This document shows positions 41,284 to 49,087 of a stretch of 64,000 nucleotides of DNA, piece by piece. The stretch is taken from positions 1,674,001 through 1,738,000 of the forward strand of contig NZ_CP042806.1 in NCBI RefSeq assembly GCF_008000815.1. The letters run 5' to 3'. This DNA is from Terriglobus albidus (lineage in GTDB: Bacteria > Acidobacteriota > Terriglobia > Terriglobales > Acidobacteriaceae). The stretch's first letter is position 1. The number at the start of each line of letters is the position of its first letter. The notes below the pieces were generated by a model. That model was not told where the DNA came from. It saw only the letters and a program-made list of their open reading frames with translations, and ran no database searches. The position numbers and the translations under genes are program-made.

Positions 41284-42861
41284 TCACCTTTCCTGCAATC
41301 TAGCGACGCTCTCTGCCTTGGGCGCGAACTCACTGCGTTTGCGGCTGTAGGAGAAGTAGACTACAAGGCCGATCGTCAGCCAAACGAAGAAGCGTACCCA
41401 GGTGATCGCCGGCAGGCCTGCCATCAGAAGCAGGCAGCAGACGGTGCTGAGGATGGGAATGACCGGGCCGAAGGGAACGCGGAAGCCGCGATGACGTTCC
41501 GGCTGACGGCGCCGTAATACGATGACGCCGATGGAAACCAGAACGAATGCGAAGAGGGTTCCGATGTTCGACATCTCGGCGAACGAGCCCACATCGAAGA
41601 GGCCCGACGGAATGGCTACGAGGATGCCTGCGAACCAGGTCGCGAAGGCCGGGGTGCGGTACTTCGGGTTCAGGCTGCTGAAGACATCGGGCAGCAGGCG
41701 ATCGCGTGACATCGCGAACCAGACGCGGGCCTGACCAAGCTGGAAGACCAGAATGGAGGAGATCATGCCGACGATGGCTCCGAGAAGTACCGCCAGACGC
41801 ACCCAATGCAGGCGATGACCTTCGGGCGTGAGGCTGATGCGTTTGAGCGCGGTGACCACGGGAGCGGCATCTCCCGCGATGGACTGCCAGGGCACCATGC
41901 CGGTCAGGATAGCGGCGACTCCGACGTAGAGCAGAGTGCAGATCACCAGCGTAGCGATGATGCCGATGGGAACATCGCGCCTGGGATCGCGGCACTCCTC
42001 ACTCGCGGTAGAGACGGAATCGAAGCCGATATAGGTGAAGAAGATGATCGAGCCGCCGGCGAGCACGCCCGGGAAGCCGTTCGGGATGAACGGGTGGTAG
42101 TTGCCGGGATGGATGAAGCTCAGGCCGAAGAAGATGAAGAGCAGGATGGCGAAGATCTTCACCAGCACCATGACGTTGTTGGTCCGGGCGGATTCACGGA
42201 TACCGCGGACGAGGATCACGGTGAGGATCAGCACGATGAGGAAGGCCGGAATATTGAAGCCAAAGTGCCAGCCCGGTTGGTAAATATCGTGCCCGGCAAG
42301 ATCCTGCAGGCCAAGCGGCAGATAGGCCGGAGAGAGCCACTTGGGATCCATCTTGATGCCGAGCCAGTCGATCAGGTCGACGACGTGTGCAGCGAAGCCG
42401 ACCGAGACGCTCATGTTCGAGAAGGCGTATTCGAGGATGAGATCCCAGCCGATGATCCAGGCGATGAGCTCGCCCAGGGTGGCGTAGGTGTAGGTGTAGG
42501 CCGAGCCGGCGATCGGAATCATGCTGGCGAGCTCGGCGTAACAGAGGCCGGTCAGGCCACAGACGATGGCGACCAGAATCAGTGAGAGCGCCAGGGCTGG
42601 GCCGGCGCCTGGGCGGCCGGCGACCGAACCGTGATGCAGGATCAGATCGATGATGGGCGAAGCCTTCCAGTCCGCGAACTTGGAGGGATTGCCGCCGATG
42701 GCCGTTCCAATGACAGTGAAGATGCCGGAGCCGATGACGGCGCCGATGCCCAGCGCGGTGAGTGAGACCGGGCCGAGTGTCTTTTTCAGGCTTCGTTCCG
42801 GTTGCTCTGACTCAGCGATGAGCTTGTCAATGGATTTAGTGGCGAAGATTTGCCGGGCCAG
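41284..42861 (-). CDS. APC-family amino-acid permease with a probable CTG start
   Basis: The product is about 525 residues with 12 or so membrane segments. The region before the first ATG (42522) is open and reads as the missing N-terminus: a soluble ATKSIDKLIAESEQPERS stretch, then LTALGIGAVIGSGIFTVIG, the conserved first membrane segment of amino-acid permeases. There is no ATG, GTG or TTG in that region upstream of it, but CTG at 42861 lies 7 bases after AGGAG. YELASMIPIAGSAYTYTY and a conserved loop FIGFDSVSTASEECRDPRRD follow. The substrate is unknown; it may carry cationic amino acids, as related proteins do. Confidence 0.85.
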   Translation of the reverse strand: MARQIFATKSIDKLIAESEQPERSLKKTLGPVSLTALGIGAVIGSGIFTVIGTAIGGNPSKFADWKASPIIDLILHHGSVAGRPGAGPALALSLILVAIVCGLTGLCYAELASMIPIAGSAYTYTYATLGELIAWIIGWDLILEYAFSNMSVSVGFAAHVVDLIDWLGIKMDPKWLSPAYLPLGLQDLAGHDIYQPGWHFGFNIPAFLIVLILTVILVRGIRESARTNNVMVLVKIFAILLFIFFGLSFIHPGNYHPFIPNGFPGVLAGGSIIFFTYIGFDSVSTASEECRDPRRDVPIGIIATLVICTLLYVGVAAILTGMVPWQSIAGDAAPVVTALKRISLTPEGHRLHWVRLAVLLGAIVGMISSILVFQLGQARVWFAMSRDRLLPDVFSSLNPKYRTPAFATWFAGILVAIPSGLFDVGSFAEMSNIGTLFAFVLVSIGVIVLRRRQPERHRGFRVPFGPVIPILSTVCCLLLMAGLPAITWVRFFVWLTIGLVVYFSYSRKRSEFAPKAESVARLQER

Positions 42862-42868
42862 CGAAGTG

Positions 42869-42873
42869 CTCCT
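42869..42873 (-). promoter_or_regulatory. Ribosome-binding site for the CTG-started permease
   Basis: AGGAG on the minus strand lies 7 bases before the CTG at 42861, ideal spacing. It has no other start codon within reach, which is the main reason to place the start at CTG. Confidence 0.75.
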
Positions 42874-42913
42874 GCGGATGTGGTGTCGGTTCAGGTTCGA
42901 TTACAGCAAGATT

Positions 42914-43027
42914 AGAGCAATTCTCCTAATACTGTAGCTTTGGATAAATCTGCGAATGCCGTTTTCTTCGCAGGAAAACGGCGCAAACAGCCAAAACTCC
43001 GCTTTCACACCCTTAGGAGAAATGCTC
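42914..43027. repeat. Nested palindrome, copy D (divergent)
   Basis: AGAGCAATTCTCCTAA and TTAGGAGAAATGCTC pair as outer arms; GCCGTTTTC-ttcgcag-GAAAACGGC is the inner stem. Compared with copies A, C and E, several positions differ on both sides of a stem at once (CCTGT/ACAGG becomes CCTAA/TTAGG). Confidence 0.8.
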
Positions 43028-43060
43028 CATCGGTCTGGAGGCAATGAGATTCCAGACGGC

Positions 43061-43097
43061 AAAAAGCAGGGCCCGCTGCGTAGGCGGGCCCTGCTTT
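43061..43097 (-). terminator. Terminator of the 51-residue basic protein gene
   Basis: Read on the minus strand, AAAGCAGGGCCCGCC-tacgca-GCGGGCCCTGCTTTTTG has an 11-bp GC core with T5 after it. It lies 30 bases past the stop at 43127. The A tract on the other side allows use in both directions. Confidence 0.88.
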
Positions 43098-43126
43098 GAC
43101 TGCTTGTTGGAAGAGCGTGCGGCTTA

Positions 43127-43282
43127 TTAACGCTTGGACTGACCGCGTGACAACTTCCGGACCTTCTGCTTGTTGGAGCCGCGCGGGGTGGTGCGCTTGG
43201 CCTTGGGAGCCGCCTTCTTACGGGCAGCGCGCTTCAGTTTCTTGCGCTCGGTTGTGTCGGTAACGCTCTTGGTATTTGCCAA
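43127..43282 (-). CDS. Small highly basic protein (51 residues)
   Basis: The product is 51 residues long and about 40 percent Lys/Arg: MANTKSVTDTTERKKLKRAA and then KKAAPKAKRTTPRGSNKQKV. The start is the TTG at 43282; a GAGAGAAG lies just upstream. Longer frames run into the UvrD 3' end and lack family-like sequence. The composition suits a nucleic-acid-binding or ribosome-associated protein, but no family is recognised. It follows the UvrD helicase by 70 bases and ends with a strong terminator. Confidence 0.65.
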   Translation of the reverse strand: MANTKSVTDTTERKKLKRAARKKAAPKAKRTTPRGSNKQKVRKLSRGQSKR

Positions 43283-43352
43283 TGTCTTCTCTCTGTTCTC
43301 TGAAAACGTTGCACGCCCAGGTCGCCTGGATGCGGAATCCCTTGGATGCGGC

Positions 43353-46085
43353 CTAGATGCGTTCGAGCTGGGCAAACTTCTCCACCAGCTTCTTAACGCC
43401 GTGCTTCTGAAATTCTACCGTAATTTTGGCGTCATCCCCCTCGCCTTCACGCCGAACCAGGATTCCTTCCCCGTATTTGGGGTGCCGGACCCGGGTTCCG
43501 CGGGCCATGCCGGTCTTGCCGGTAGGCTCAGGGAGGTCCATCTTCGGGCGGGAGACCTTCTGGCCGCGCTGGGAGAAGAAGCTGGCGATGTTGTCCATCG
43601 AGGAGCCGGAACGGCCGCCCCCGCTGCCGCTGCCATAGCGTTGCTGTGGACGTCCGCGGCTGCCGGACTGGTCTTCGTCCTCGTAGGAGTAGTGGCGTTC
43701 GCCCTCCTCATAGGGATCGCGCCGCTGCTGGCCATAGCGTCCGCCACCGTAGCGGCTCTCGCCGCTCGACCAGGACGGGGTGGGACGCGGGCTGCCGAGG
43801 TCCTCCATCAGCCGGGAGGGGATCTCCTCCAGGAAGCGCGAGGGCATGCTCGCCTCTGGCATGTCATTGCCGTAGCGGCGGCGGTAGCGTGCCCGGGTGA
43901 TGATCAGCGTGTCCATGGCGCGGGTGATGCCCACGTAGCAGAGGCGGCGCTCTTCTTCGAGCCCAGTGGGATCCTGCAGGACACGCGAGTGCGGAAAGAG
44001 TCCCTCTTCCATGCCGCAGAGAAAGACCAGCGGAAATTCGAGGCCTTTGGCCGCATGCAGGGTCATCAGCGTGACTTTGGCATCGGCCTGGTACTGGTCG
44101 ACGTCGGAGACCAGGGCGGCGTGGTCGAGGAAGTCGGCCAGGGTCTCGCCGCGTTCCTGGGCGTCCTGGGCGGCATTGGCCAGTTCCTTCAGGTTTTCAA
44201 TGCGGGAGAAGGCTTCGGGCGTGCCTTCGTCTTCAAGGGCACGGATGTAGCCGGAGCGGTCGTTGAGGAACTTGATCAGCTCGGGAAGTGTCGCCGGATC
44301 TCCGGGCGCGCGGAAGCCGTCGACGCGGATGCTGGTCTCAAGCTTTTCCGTCGAGGCATCTTCCTTGGAAGCATCGGCTTTGGACGCAGGAGTGGGCTTC
44401 TCCAATACCGGAGCGAAGGGATTGAAGGAGACATCCTCGGTACCGTGTGCGTTTTCCGGGGCGATGGAAGATTGTTCCTCCGTCGGGCCGAAGTCGAAGT
44501 TGAAGTTGAAATTGAAGCTGGTGTCGAAGGAGGTGTCGGCCTCTTCGTTTTCAACCTCTGCTTCTGCTTCGGCGAACGAAAACGATACATCTTCGTCTGT
44601 TGCGGCGGCCGTATCTTCGGCGAGCTTCTCTGCAAAGTCAGGACCAAGCATGGCGCGCGCATCTTCGATCAGCCGTTTGAAGCCTTCGAGCGCGGTTAGG
44701 GCGCGTTGCGGCAGCAGGCGTTGTTTGATGGCCTGGCCAATGGCATCCCATGTGGACATGCCGGTCTCGAGTGCCAGGCGCTCGAGCGTCTCCATCGTAG
44801 TCTTGCCGATGCCCCGTGCAGGCGCGTTGATGACGCGTGCCAGGCCGACGGAATCATGCGGATTCTGGACCAGCTTCAGGTAGCTGATCATGTCTTTGAT
44901 CTCGGAGCGTTCGTAGAACGAGAAGCCGCCGACCATCGTGTACTTAATCTGGTAACGGCGCAGCGCTTCTTCCACCAGACGTGACTGCGAATTGGTGCGG
45001 TAGAGGATAGCGCAGCGCGCCTCGCCGTCAGCTTCTGAAGCCTTCCTTAGATAGCTTTTGAGACGATCGGCGATGAAGAGAGCTTCGTTTTCCCCGTCAG
45101 GAGCTTCGTAGTAGCCGATCAGTGATCCGCCATCGCGCGTGGTGAAGAGGTTCTTGCCCTTGCGCTGCGTGTTGTTCGAGACGACGGCGCCTGCGGCTTC
45201 AAGAATGACCTGGGTGGAACGGTAGTTCTGTTCCAGACGGATGGTCTGTACCTCGGGAAAGTCTTTTTCGAACTCGAGGATGTTGCGAATATCGGCACCG
45301 CGCCAGCTATAGATGGACTGATCTTCATCGCCGACGACGCAGACGTTGTGATGATCGCCGGCGAGCATCTTCATCAGCTCGTACTGCGGACGGTTGGTGT
45401 CCTGGTACTCGTCGATGAGGATGTAGCGATAGCGGCGGTTGTAGCGCTCGCGTGTTTCTGAGGAGGACTTGAACAGGCGCACGGTCTCGAGCAGAAGATC
45501 GTCGAAGTCCAGCGCGTTCGCTTTGGCCAGCTCCTGTTTATAGATCTTGAAGATGTGTGCGATCCGCTCTTCCAGGGGATTGGCGGAGTTGAGGAAGTAC
45601 TCCTGCGGATCGATCATGTGATTCTTCGCCCATGAGATTCGTCCAAGGGCAACACGCGGCTTCAACTGCTTGTCATCGATGCCCAGCCGCTTCAGCGCCT
45701 GCTTCACGACGGCCTGCTGATCGGTCTCGTCATAGATGGCGAATGTTTTGGTGAGACCGACGTTGTTCACACGCAGCGCTTCGATATCGCGGCGCAGTGT
45801 GCGCACACAGAACGAGTGAAAGGTCGAGATCGAAGGTTTGGAGAGCGAGCCGTGGCCCAGAAGTGCGAGGACGCGTTCTTCCATCTCCTTCGCGGCCTTG
45901 TTGGTAAAGGTCACGGCGAGGATGGAATCAGGAGAGACACCCCGTTGATCAATCAGGTACGCGATGCGGTGCGTGATGACGCGGGTCTTACCGGAACCGG
46001 CGCCGGCAAGCAGCAACACAGGGCCATCGACGGTCTCTACACCGGCTCTTTGCTGCGGATTCAACTTGTCGAGAAGATGCTGCAA
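43353..46085 (-). CDS. UvrD/PcrA-type superfamily-1 DNA helicase with a large acidic insert
   Basis: The 910-residue product has the SF1 motifs: GAGSGKT (28-34), ILIDEYQDT (222-230), VGDEDQSIYSWRGA (251-264), QNYRST (286-291), TLHAAKGLEFPLVFL (674-688) and CYVGITRA (716-723). The C-terminus has a Tudor-like RNA-polymerase-contact segment (GTRVRHPKYGEGILV, 863-877). Residues about 490-590 form an acidic, low-complexity insert (with FNFNFNFDF) in the 2B region not typical of the family, and 760-840 is Gly/Arg/Tyr/Ser-rich. Ordinary PcrA is about 720-780 residues. It unwinds DNA in repair and in removing stalled polymerases. Confidence 0.93.
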   Translation of the reverse strand: MQHLLDKLNPQQRAGVETVDGPVLLLAGAGSGKTRVITHRIAYLIDQRGVSPDSILAVTFTNKAAKEMEERVLALLGHGSLSKPSISTFHSFCVRTLRRDIEALRVNNVGLTKTFAIYDETDQQAVVKQALKRLGIDDKQLKPRVALGRISWAKNHMIDPQEYFLNSANPLEERIAHIFKIYKQELAKANALDFDDLLLETVRLFKSSSETRERYNRRYRYILIDEYQDTNRPQYELMKMLAGDHHNVCVVGDEDQSIYSWRGADIRNILEFEKDFPEVQTIRLEQNYRSTQVILEAAGAVVSNNTQRKGKNLFTTRDGGSLIGYYEAPDGENEALFIADRLKSYLRKASEADGEARCAILYRTNSQSRLVEEALRRYQIKYTMVGGFSFYERSEIKDMISYLKLVQNPHDSVGLARVINAPARGIGKTTMETLERLALETGMSTWDAIGQAIKQRLLPQRALTALEGFKRLIEDARAMLGPDFAEKLAEDTAAATDEDVSFSFAEAEAEVENEEADTSFDTSFNFNFNFDFGPTEEQSSIAPENAHGTEDVSFNPFAPVLEKPTPASKADASKEDASTEKLETSIRVDGFRAPGDPATLPELIKFLNDRSGYIRALEDEGTPEAFSRIENLKELANAAQDAQERGETLADFLDHAALVSDVDQYQADAKVTLMTLHAAKGLEFPLVFLCGMEEGLFPHSRVLQDPTGLEEERRLCYVGITRAMDTLIITRARYRRRYGNDMPEASMPSRFLEEIPSRLMEDLGSPRPTPSWSSGESRYGGGRYGQQRRDPYEEGERHYSYEDEDQSGSRGRPQQRYGSGSGGGRSGSSMDNIASFFSQRGQKVSRPKMDLPEPTGKTGMARGTRVRHPKYGEGILVRREGEGDDAKITVEFQKHGVKKLVEKFAQLERI

Positions 46086-46212
46086 GACGAGAAAACTACT
46101 CCTGCATCAAGTTTACCGCCGCAGCGCACAAGAGCATATAAGACAGCCGTGACGAGCGGACGTTAGCAGGCAAAGTGCAGAAAATTACTCGAAATTAATT
46201 TCGAAAAAAGGT

Positions 46213-46240
46213 GGAACAAAGTGGGAACAGGCCGCGTAAT
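46213..46240 (+). promoter_or_regulatory. ECF-type promoter, site 2 (secreted 117-residue protein)
   Basis: GGAACA at 46213-46218, 16 bases, then CGTAAT at 46235-46240. This is the same layout as the promoter of the ECF sigma gene at 59310. The -10 lies 76 bases before the start codon at 46316. Confidence 0.5.
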
Positions 46241-46315
46241 GCCTCCTGCGTGACGAAATCACCTGAACCTAGGCCAGATGAGATTCGATCAGCCACCGTA
46301 AAGGAGAGAACTCAC

Positions 46316-46669
46316 ATGAACCGTCAGACTGTTACGCGCGCCGCTTTCGCAATCGCCTTCACCGCCATGACTTTGGCCCCTACCGCGCACGCCGCATCGT
46401 TCTTCAAGAAGGGCACCCCGGATACACAGACCTCCATGAAGAAAGCCGGCAAGACCATCAAGTTCACCGTTCGTAACGATTCCAATGAGGCACGCGAGCT
46501 TCGTATCGGCGATGACGTTGTGACGATCGCCGCAAAGAGCAGCAAGCAGCTCGAAGCCGCTGACGGTACCCGTGTTTACAGCAACACTGCCACCGACAAG
46601 GTCGCCGCTGGCACCCTGATGGTGCAGCTCTCCAAGGACATGAACAACGCTACCCTGGCGTTGAACTAA
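46316..46669 (+). CDS. Small exported protein of unknown function
   Basis: The 117-residue product has a signal peptide (MNRQTVTRAAFAIAFTAMTL, cleavage at HAA-S) and a beta-rich mature part (KTIKFTVRNDSNEARELRIG, VTIAAKSSKQLEAADGTRVY). There is no Cys and no recognised family. The ATG at 46316 has an AAGGAGAG site. It has its own ECF-type promoter candidate (46213-46240), which would put it in the regulon of the sigma factor at 59345. The UvrD gene is divergent. Confidence 0.72.
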   Translation: MNRQTVTRAAFAIAFTAMTLAPTAHAASFFKKGTPDTQTSMKKAGKTIKFTVRNDSNEARELRIGDDVVTIAAKSSKQLEAADGTRVYSNTATDKVAAGTLMVQLSKDMNNATLALN

Positions 46670-46734
46670 GGTTCACATTTCTCAATCCGCTCCCCTACCG
46701 GATGGCTGGCGGTGAAGGCGTACTCTAATGGAGT

Positions 46735-47298
46735 ATGTCTTCGCCGGCAGCCATCTCGCCTTCCCGCAATATCTGTGTCTTTTGCGCCTCTGCCAATGGA
46801 ATCAGGCCTGAGTATCGGGCTGTCGCCGAGGACCTTGGAAGACAGCTCGCCCTGCAGAATATCGGTCTAATTTATGGTGGCGCCCGTGTCGGCCTGATGG
46901 GCGCGGTGGCCGATGCGACGCTTGGCGCAGGTGGGCGTGTGACTGGTGTGATTCCGCATGTGCTGGTCGACATGGAAGTAGCGCATCACGAGATCACTGA
47001 ACTTCATATCGTGAAGACCATGCATGATCGCAAGGCACTGATGGGAGAGAAGGCAGACGCATTTCTGATTCTGCCCGGAGGCTTCGGCACGCTTGAGGAG
47101 CTGTTCGAGGTGCTGGCCTGGTCGACGCTGAAGCTTCACTCCAAGCCGATCGTGCTGTTGAATACGGCGAAGTTCTGGGATGGCATGCTCGCCTTTCTGG
47201 ACCACTGTATTGCGGAGGGTGTGCTGACACAGCCGAGGCGAGAGCTGTTGCTGGTAGCCGATACAGTGGATGAGGCGATCCGGCTCTGCCTGGGATAG
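46735..47298 (+). CDS. LOG family phosphoribohydrolase (lysine-decarboxylase-like fold)
   Basis: The 187-residue product has the family's PGGFGTLEELFEVLAW motif (PGGxGTxxE) and GGARVGLMGAVAD. LOG-type enzymes release free cytokinin-like bases from nucleoside 5'-monophosphates; in bacteria their natural substrate is often unclear. The start at 46735 begins MSSPAAISPSRNICVFCASA; the ribosome site is close to the ATG. The next gene begins 46 bases after its stop, so co-transcription is likely. Confidence 0.88.
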   Translation: MSSPAAISPSRNICVFCASANGIRPEYRAVAEDLGRQLALQNIGLIYGGARVGLMGAVADATLGAGGRVTGVIPHVLVDMEVAHHEITELHIVKTMHDRKALMGEKADAFLILPGGFGTLEELFEVLAWSTLKLHSKPIVLLNTAKFWDGMLAFLDHCIAEGVLTQPRRELLLVADTVDEAIRLCLG

Positions 47299-47344
47299 CG
47301 GCTTGTTGAATCTTTCATGTTCATCGAACCATCCAAGCGTAGGT

Positions 47345-48403
47345 ATGCCTACTCTGTTTGATCCCATCCGCGTCGGTGACCTCGATCTTCCTAACCGTAT
47401 CTTTATGTCACCGCTGACGCGGCTGCGCGGCACGCCGGACCATGTGCCCACGCCGATTCAGGCGGAGTATTACCGCCAGCGGGCAAGCGCCGGGCTGATC
47501 ATCAGCGAGGGGACCCCGGTGGCTCCTCTGGGTGTTGGCTATCCGCAGGTGCCGGGAATTTGGAGTGACGAACAGGTTGAAGCGTGGAAGCCGATTACGC
47601 AGGCAGTGCATGAGGCCGGCGGGCGCATCTTTGCGCAGATCTGGCACGTTGGCCGCATCTCGCATTCGAAGCTGCTCAATGGTCAGTTGCCGGTAGCGCC
47701 GAGTGCCATTGCCGTGCAGGGAACTGTGAATGTCCTGCGGCCGCAGGTCTCGTTTGAGACGCCGCGAGCGTTGACGATTCCTGAGATCAAAGAGGTTGTC
47801 GAGCAGTTCCGCCGCGGAGCGCAGAACGCGCAGCGCGCCGGCTTCGATGGTGTGGAGCTGCATGGAGCGAACGGATATCTGCTCGACCAGTTCCTGCAGG
47901 ACGGCGCTAATCATCGCGATGATGAGTACGGCGGCAGCCTGGAGAATCGCGCACGGCTGATGCTGGAGTGTGCAGATGCCGCGATCAGTGTGTGGGGGCC
48001 TGATCGGGTCGGTATGCATCTGGCTCCTCGTCCGGGAGCTCACGGCATTCAGGATTCAAATCCGGCGGCGACCTTTGGGCATGTGGTGACGGAGCTTGGT
48101 AAGCGGAAGATCGCCTTCATCTGCGCCCGCGAGCGCGTAGCGGAAGACAGCCTGGGGCCGGAGTTGAAGAAGAAGTTTGGCGGCATCTATGTGGCGAATG
48201 AAGCATTCACCTTCGAGCAGGCCGGCGATGCGTTGAACAATGGCTGGGCTGATGCGGTGGCGTTTGGCAAGTTGTTTATCGCCAATCCTGATCTGCCACG
48301 GCGGTTTACCGAGGGGCTGGCGTTGAATCAGCCAAATCCGGAGACGTTCTATACGCATAATCCGGAAGGCTATGTGGATTACCCCACGCTGCCGGAGGAT
48401 TGA
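47345..48403 (+). CDS. Old Yellow Enzyme family alkene reductase
   Basis: The 352-residue product begins MPTLFDPIRVGDLDLPNRIF and has the OYE pattern: MSPLTRLRG, QIWHVGRISHSKLLNGQLPVA, GVELHGANGYLLDQFLQDGA, NHRDDEYGGSLENRARLMLE and AFGKLFIANPDLPRRF. The His-Gly-Ala-Asn and Arg-Asp/Tyr-Gly-Gly-Ser residues hold FMN and substrate. It reduces activated C=C bonds with NADPH. It is close to the NemA/oxophytodienoate-reductase branch. It lies after the LOG gene on the same strand; a palindrome cluster follows it. Confidence 0.9.
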   Translation: MPTLFDPIRVGDLDLPNRIFMSPLTRLRGTPDHVPTPIQAEYYRQRASAGLIISEGTPVAPLGVGYPQVPGIWSDEQVEAWKPITQAVHEAGGRIFAQIWHVGRISHSKLLNGQLPVAPSAIAVQGTVNVLRPQVSFETPRALTIPEIKEVVEQFRRGAQNAQRAGFDGVELHGANGYLLDQFLQDGANHRDDEYGGSLENRARLMLECADAAISVWGPDRVGMHLAPRPGAHGIQDSNPAATFGHVVTELGKRKIAFICARERVAEDSLGPELKKKFGGIYVANEAFTFEQAGDALNNGWADAVAFGKLFIANPDLPRRFTEGLALNQPNPETFYTHNPEGYVDYPTLPED

Positions 48404-48413
48404 GGTTACGGGT

Positions 48414-48561
48414 GGGAGCAGCGGGCTTCAGCCCGCTGACAGAATTGGATAGAGATGTTTGGGCTTTAGCCCTGGGCTTTTGTTGTGTTGAACAGAAAGG
48501 CCCAGGGCTAAAGCCCATTTGCTTTTATGCCTTTATCAGCGGGCTGAAGCCCGCTGCTCCC
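48414..48561. repeat. Nested inverted repeat (AGCGGGCTTCAGCCCGCT type)
   Basis: GGGAGCAGCGGGCTTCAGCC and its inverse (GGCTGAAGCCCGCTGCTCCC) form a 25-bp perfect outer stem. GGGCTTTAGCCCTGGGC and GCCCAGGGCTAAAGCCC form a 17-bp perfect inner stem. Each arm is itself a palindrome (AGCGGGCTTCAGCCCGCT; GGGCTAAAGCCC). The pattern is REP-like. Confidence 0.8.
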
Positions 48562-48564
48562 GCC

Positions 48565-48585
48565 TATTCGAGCTTTGCTCGAATA
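48565..48585. repeat. TATTCGAGC hairpin
   Basis: TATTCGAGC-ttt-GCTCGAATA forms a 9-bp stem. The core ATTCGAG...CTCGAAT recurs at 33482-33501. Confidence 0.6.
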
Positions 48586-48588
48586 TCC

Positions 48589-48655
48589 CCCCATCGCGTT
48601 ATCACCCCAACGAACAAGTTCGTCGGGGTGATAACGCGATGGATGGGGCACCCAG
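48589..48655. repeat. CCCATC...GATGGGGCACCC hairpin, copy 3
   Basis: CCATCGCGTTATCACCCC-aacgaacaagttcgtc-GGGGTGATAACGCGATGG is a perfect 18-bp stem whose inner part is again palindromic (ACGAACAAGTTCGT). It is followed by ATGGGGCACCCAG, the tail shared with the copy at 22299. Confidence 0.72.
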
Positions 48656-48676
48656 CGTAGGGGCTTCCGATAAGTT

Positions 48677-49012
48677 CTAAATCTTTTCCACGACGACGGC
48701 GGTGCCGTAGGCCAGCACTTCAGTGACGCCCTGCATGATTTCGGTAGCGTCGTATCTGGCCGCAATGACGGCATTGGCTCCGCTCTGGTCGGCGTGCAGC
48801 AGCATCATCTGGAAGGCATCGTTGCGGGTCTTCTCGCAGAGATCACTGAGGATGGTGATGTTGCCACCGATCAATGTCTGCAGACCGGCGCCGATGGAGC
48901 CGAAGATCGAGCGCGAGCGTACCAGAATGCCGCGGACGACACCTACATTGCGAACGATGCGATAACCAGGCAACTCAAACGCGGTGGTGACCATAGACGG
49001 ATCGATAGGCAT
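48677..49012 (-). CDS. YbjQ family (UPF0145) protein
   Basis: The 111-residue product has the family pattern [60 protein letters not shown] and [13 protein letters not shown]. YbjQ proteins form pentameric assemblies; their role is not settled. An AGGAG site lies upstream. A GGAACT-N16-CGTACA motif (49034-49061) gives this gene a likely ECF-dependent promoter with a leader of about 15 bases. Confidence 0.88.
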   Translation of the reverse strand: MPIDPSMVTTAFELPGYRIVRNVGVVRGILVRSRSIFGSIGAGLQTLIGGNITILSDLCEKTRNDAFQMMLLHADQSGANAVIAARYDATEIMQGVTEVLAYGTAVVVEKI

Positions 49013-49033
49013 GAAGTTCTCCTTGCGGGGAAT

Positions 49034-49061
49034 TGTACGAGGAGAAGGTTTACTGAGTTCC
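49034..49061 (-). promoter_or_regulatory. ECF-type promoter, site 3 (ybjQ-family gene)
   Basis: On the minus strand GGAACT at 49061-49056 is followed after 16 bases by CGTACA at 49039-49034. It has the same -35, spacing and CGTA as the sites at 46213 and 59310, and lies 22 bases before the start codon at 49012. Confidence 0.55.
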
Positions 49062-49087
49062 AGATTTCGGTGGAATATAGCCGGCGT

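Larger units (their letters stand above)
48404..48676. other. Cluster of four palindromes after the OYE gene
   Basis: This 273-base gap has no gene. It holds an outer 25-bp inverted repeat with a 17-bp one nested in it (48414-48561), an ATTCGAGC/GCTCGAAT hairpin (48565-48585) and a CCCATC...GATGGGGCACCC hairpin (48589-48655). The two genes around it are convergent. Confidence 0.7.

Noticed and set aside
41284-42522. Amino-acid permease starting at the ATG at 42522
   Set aside because: This start would cut off about 113 conserved residues, including the first membrane segments, so it is an artefact of requiring ATG/GTG/TTG.
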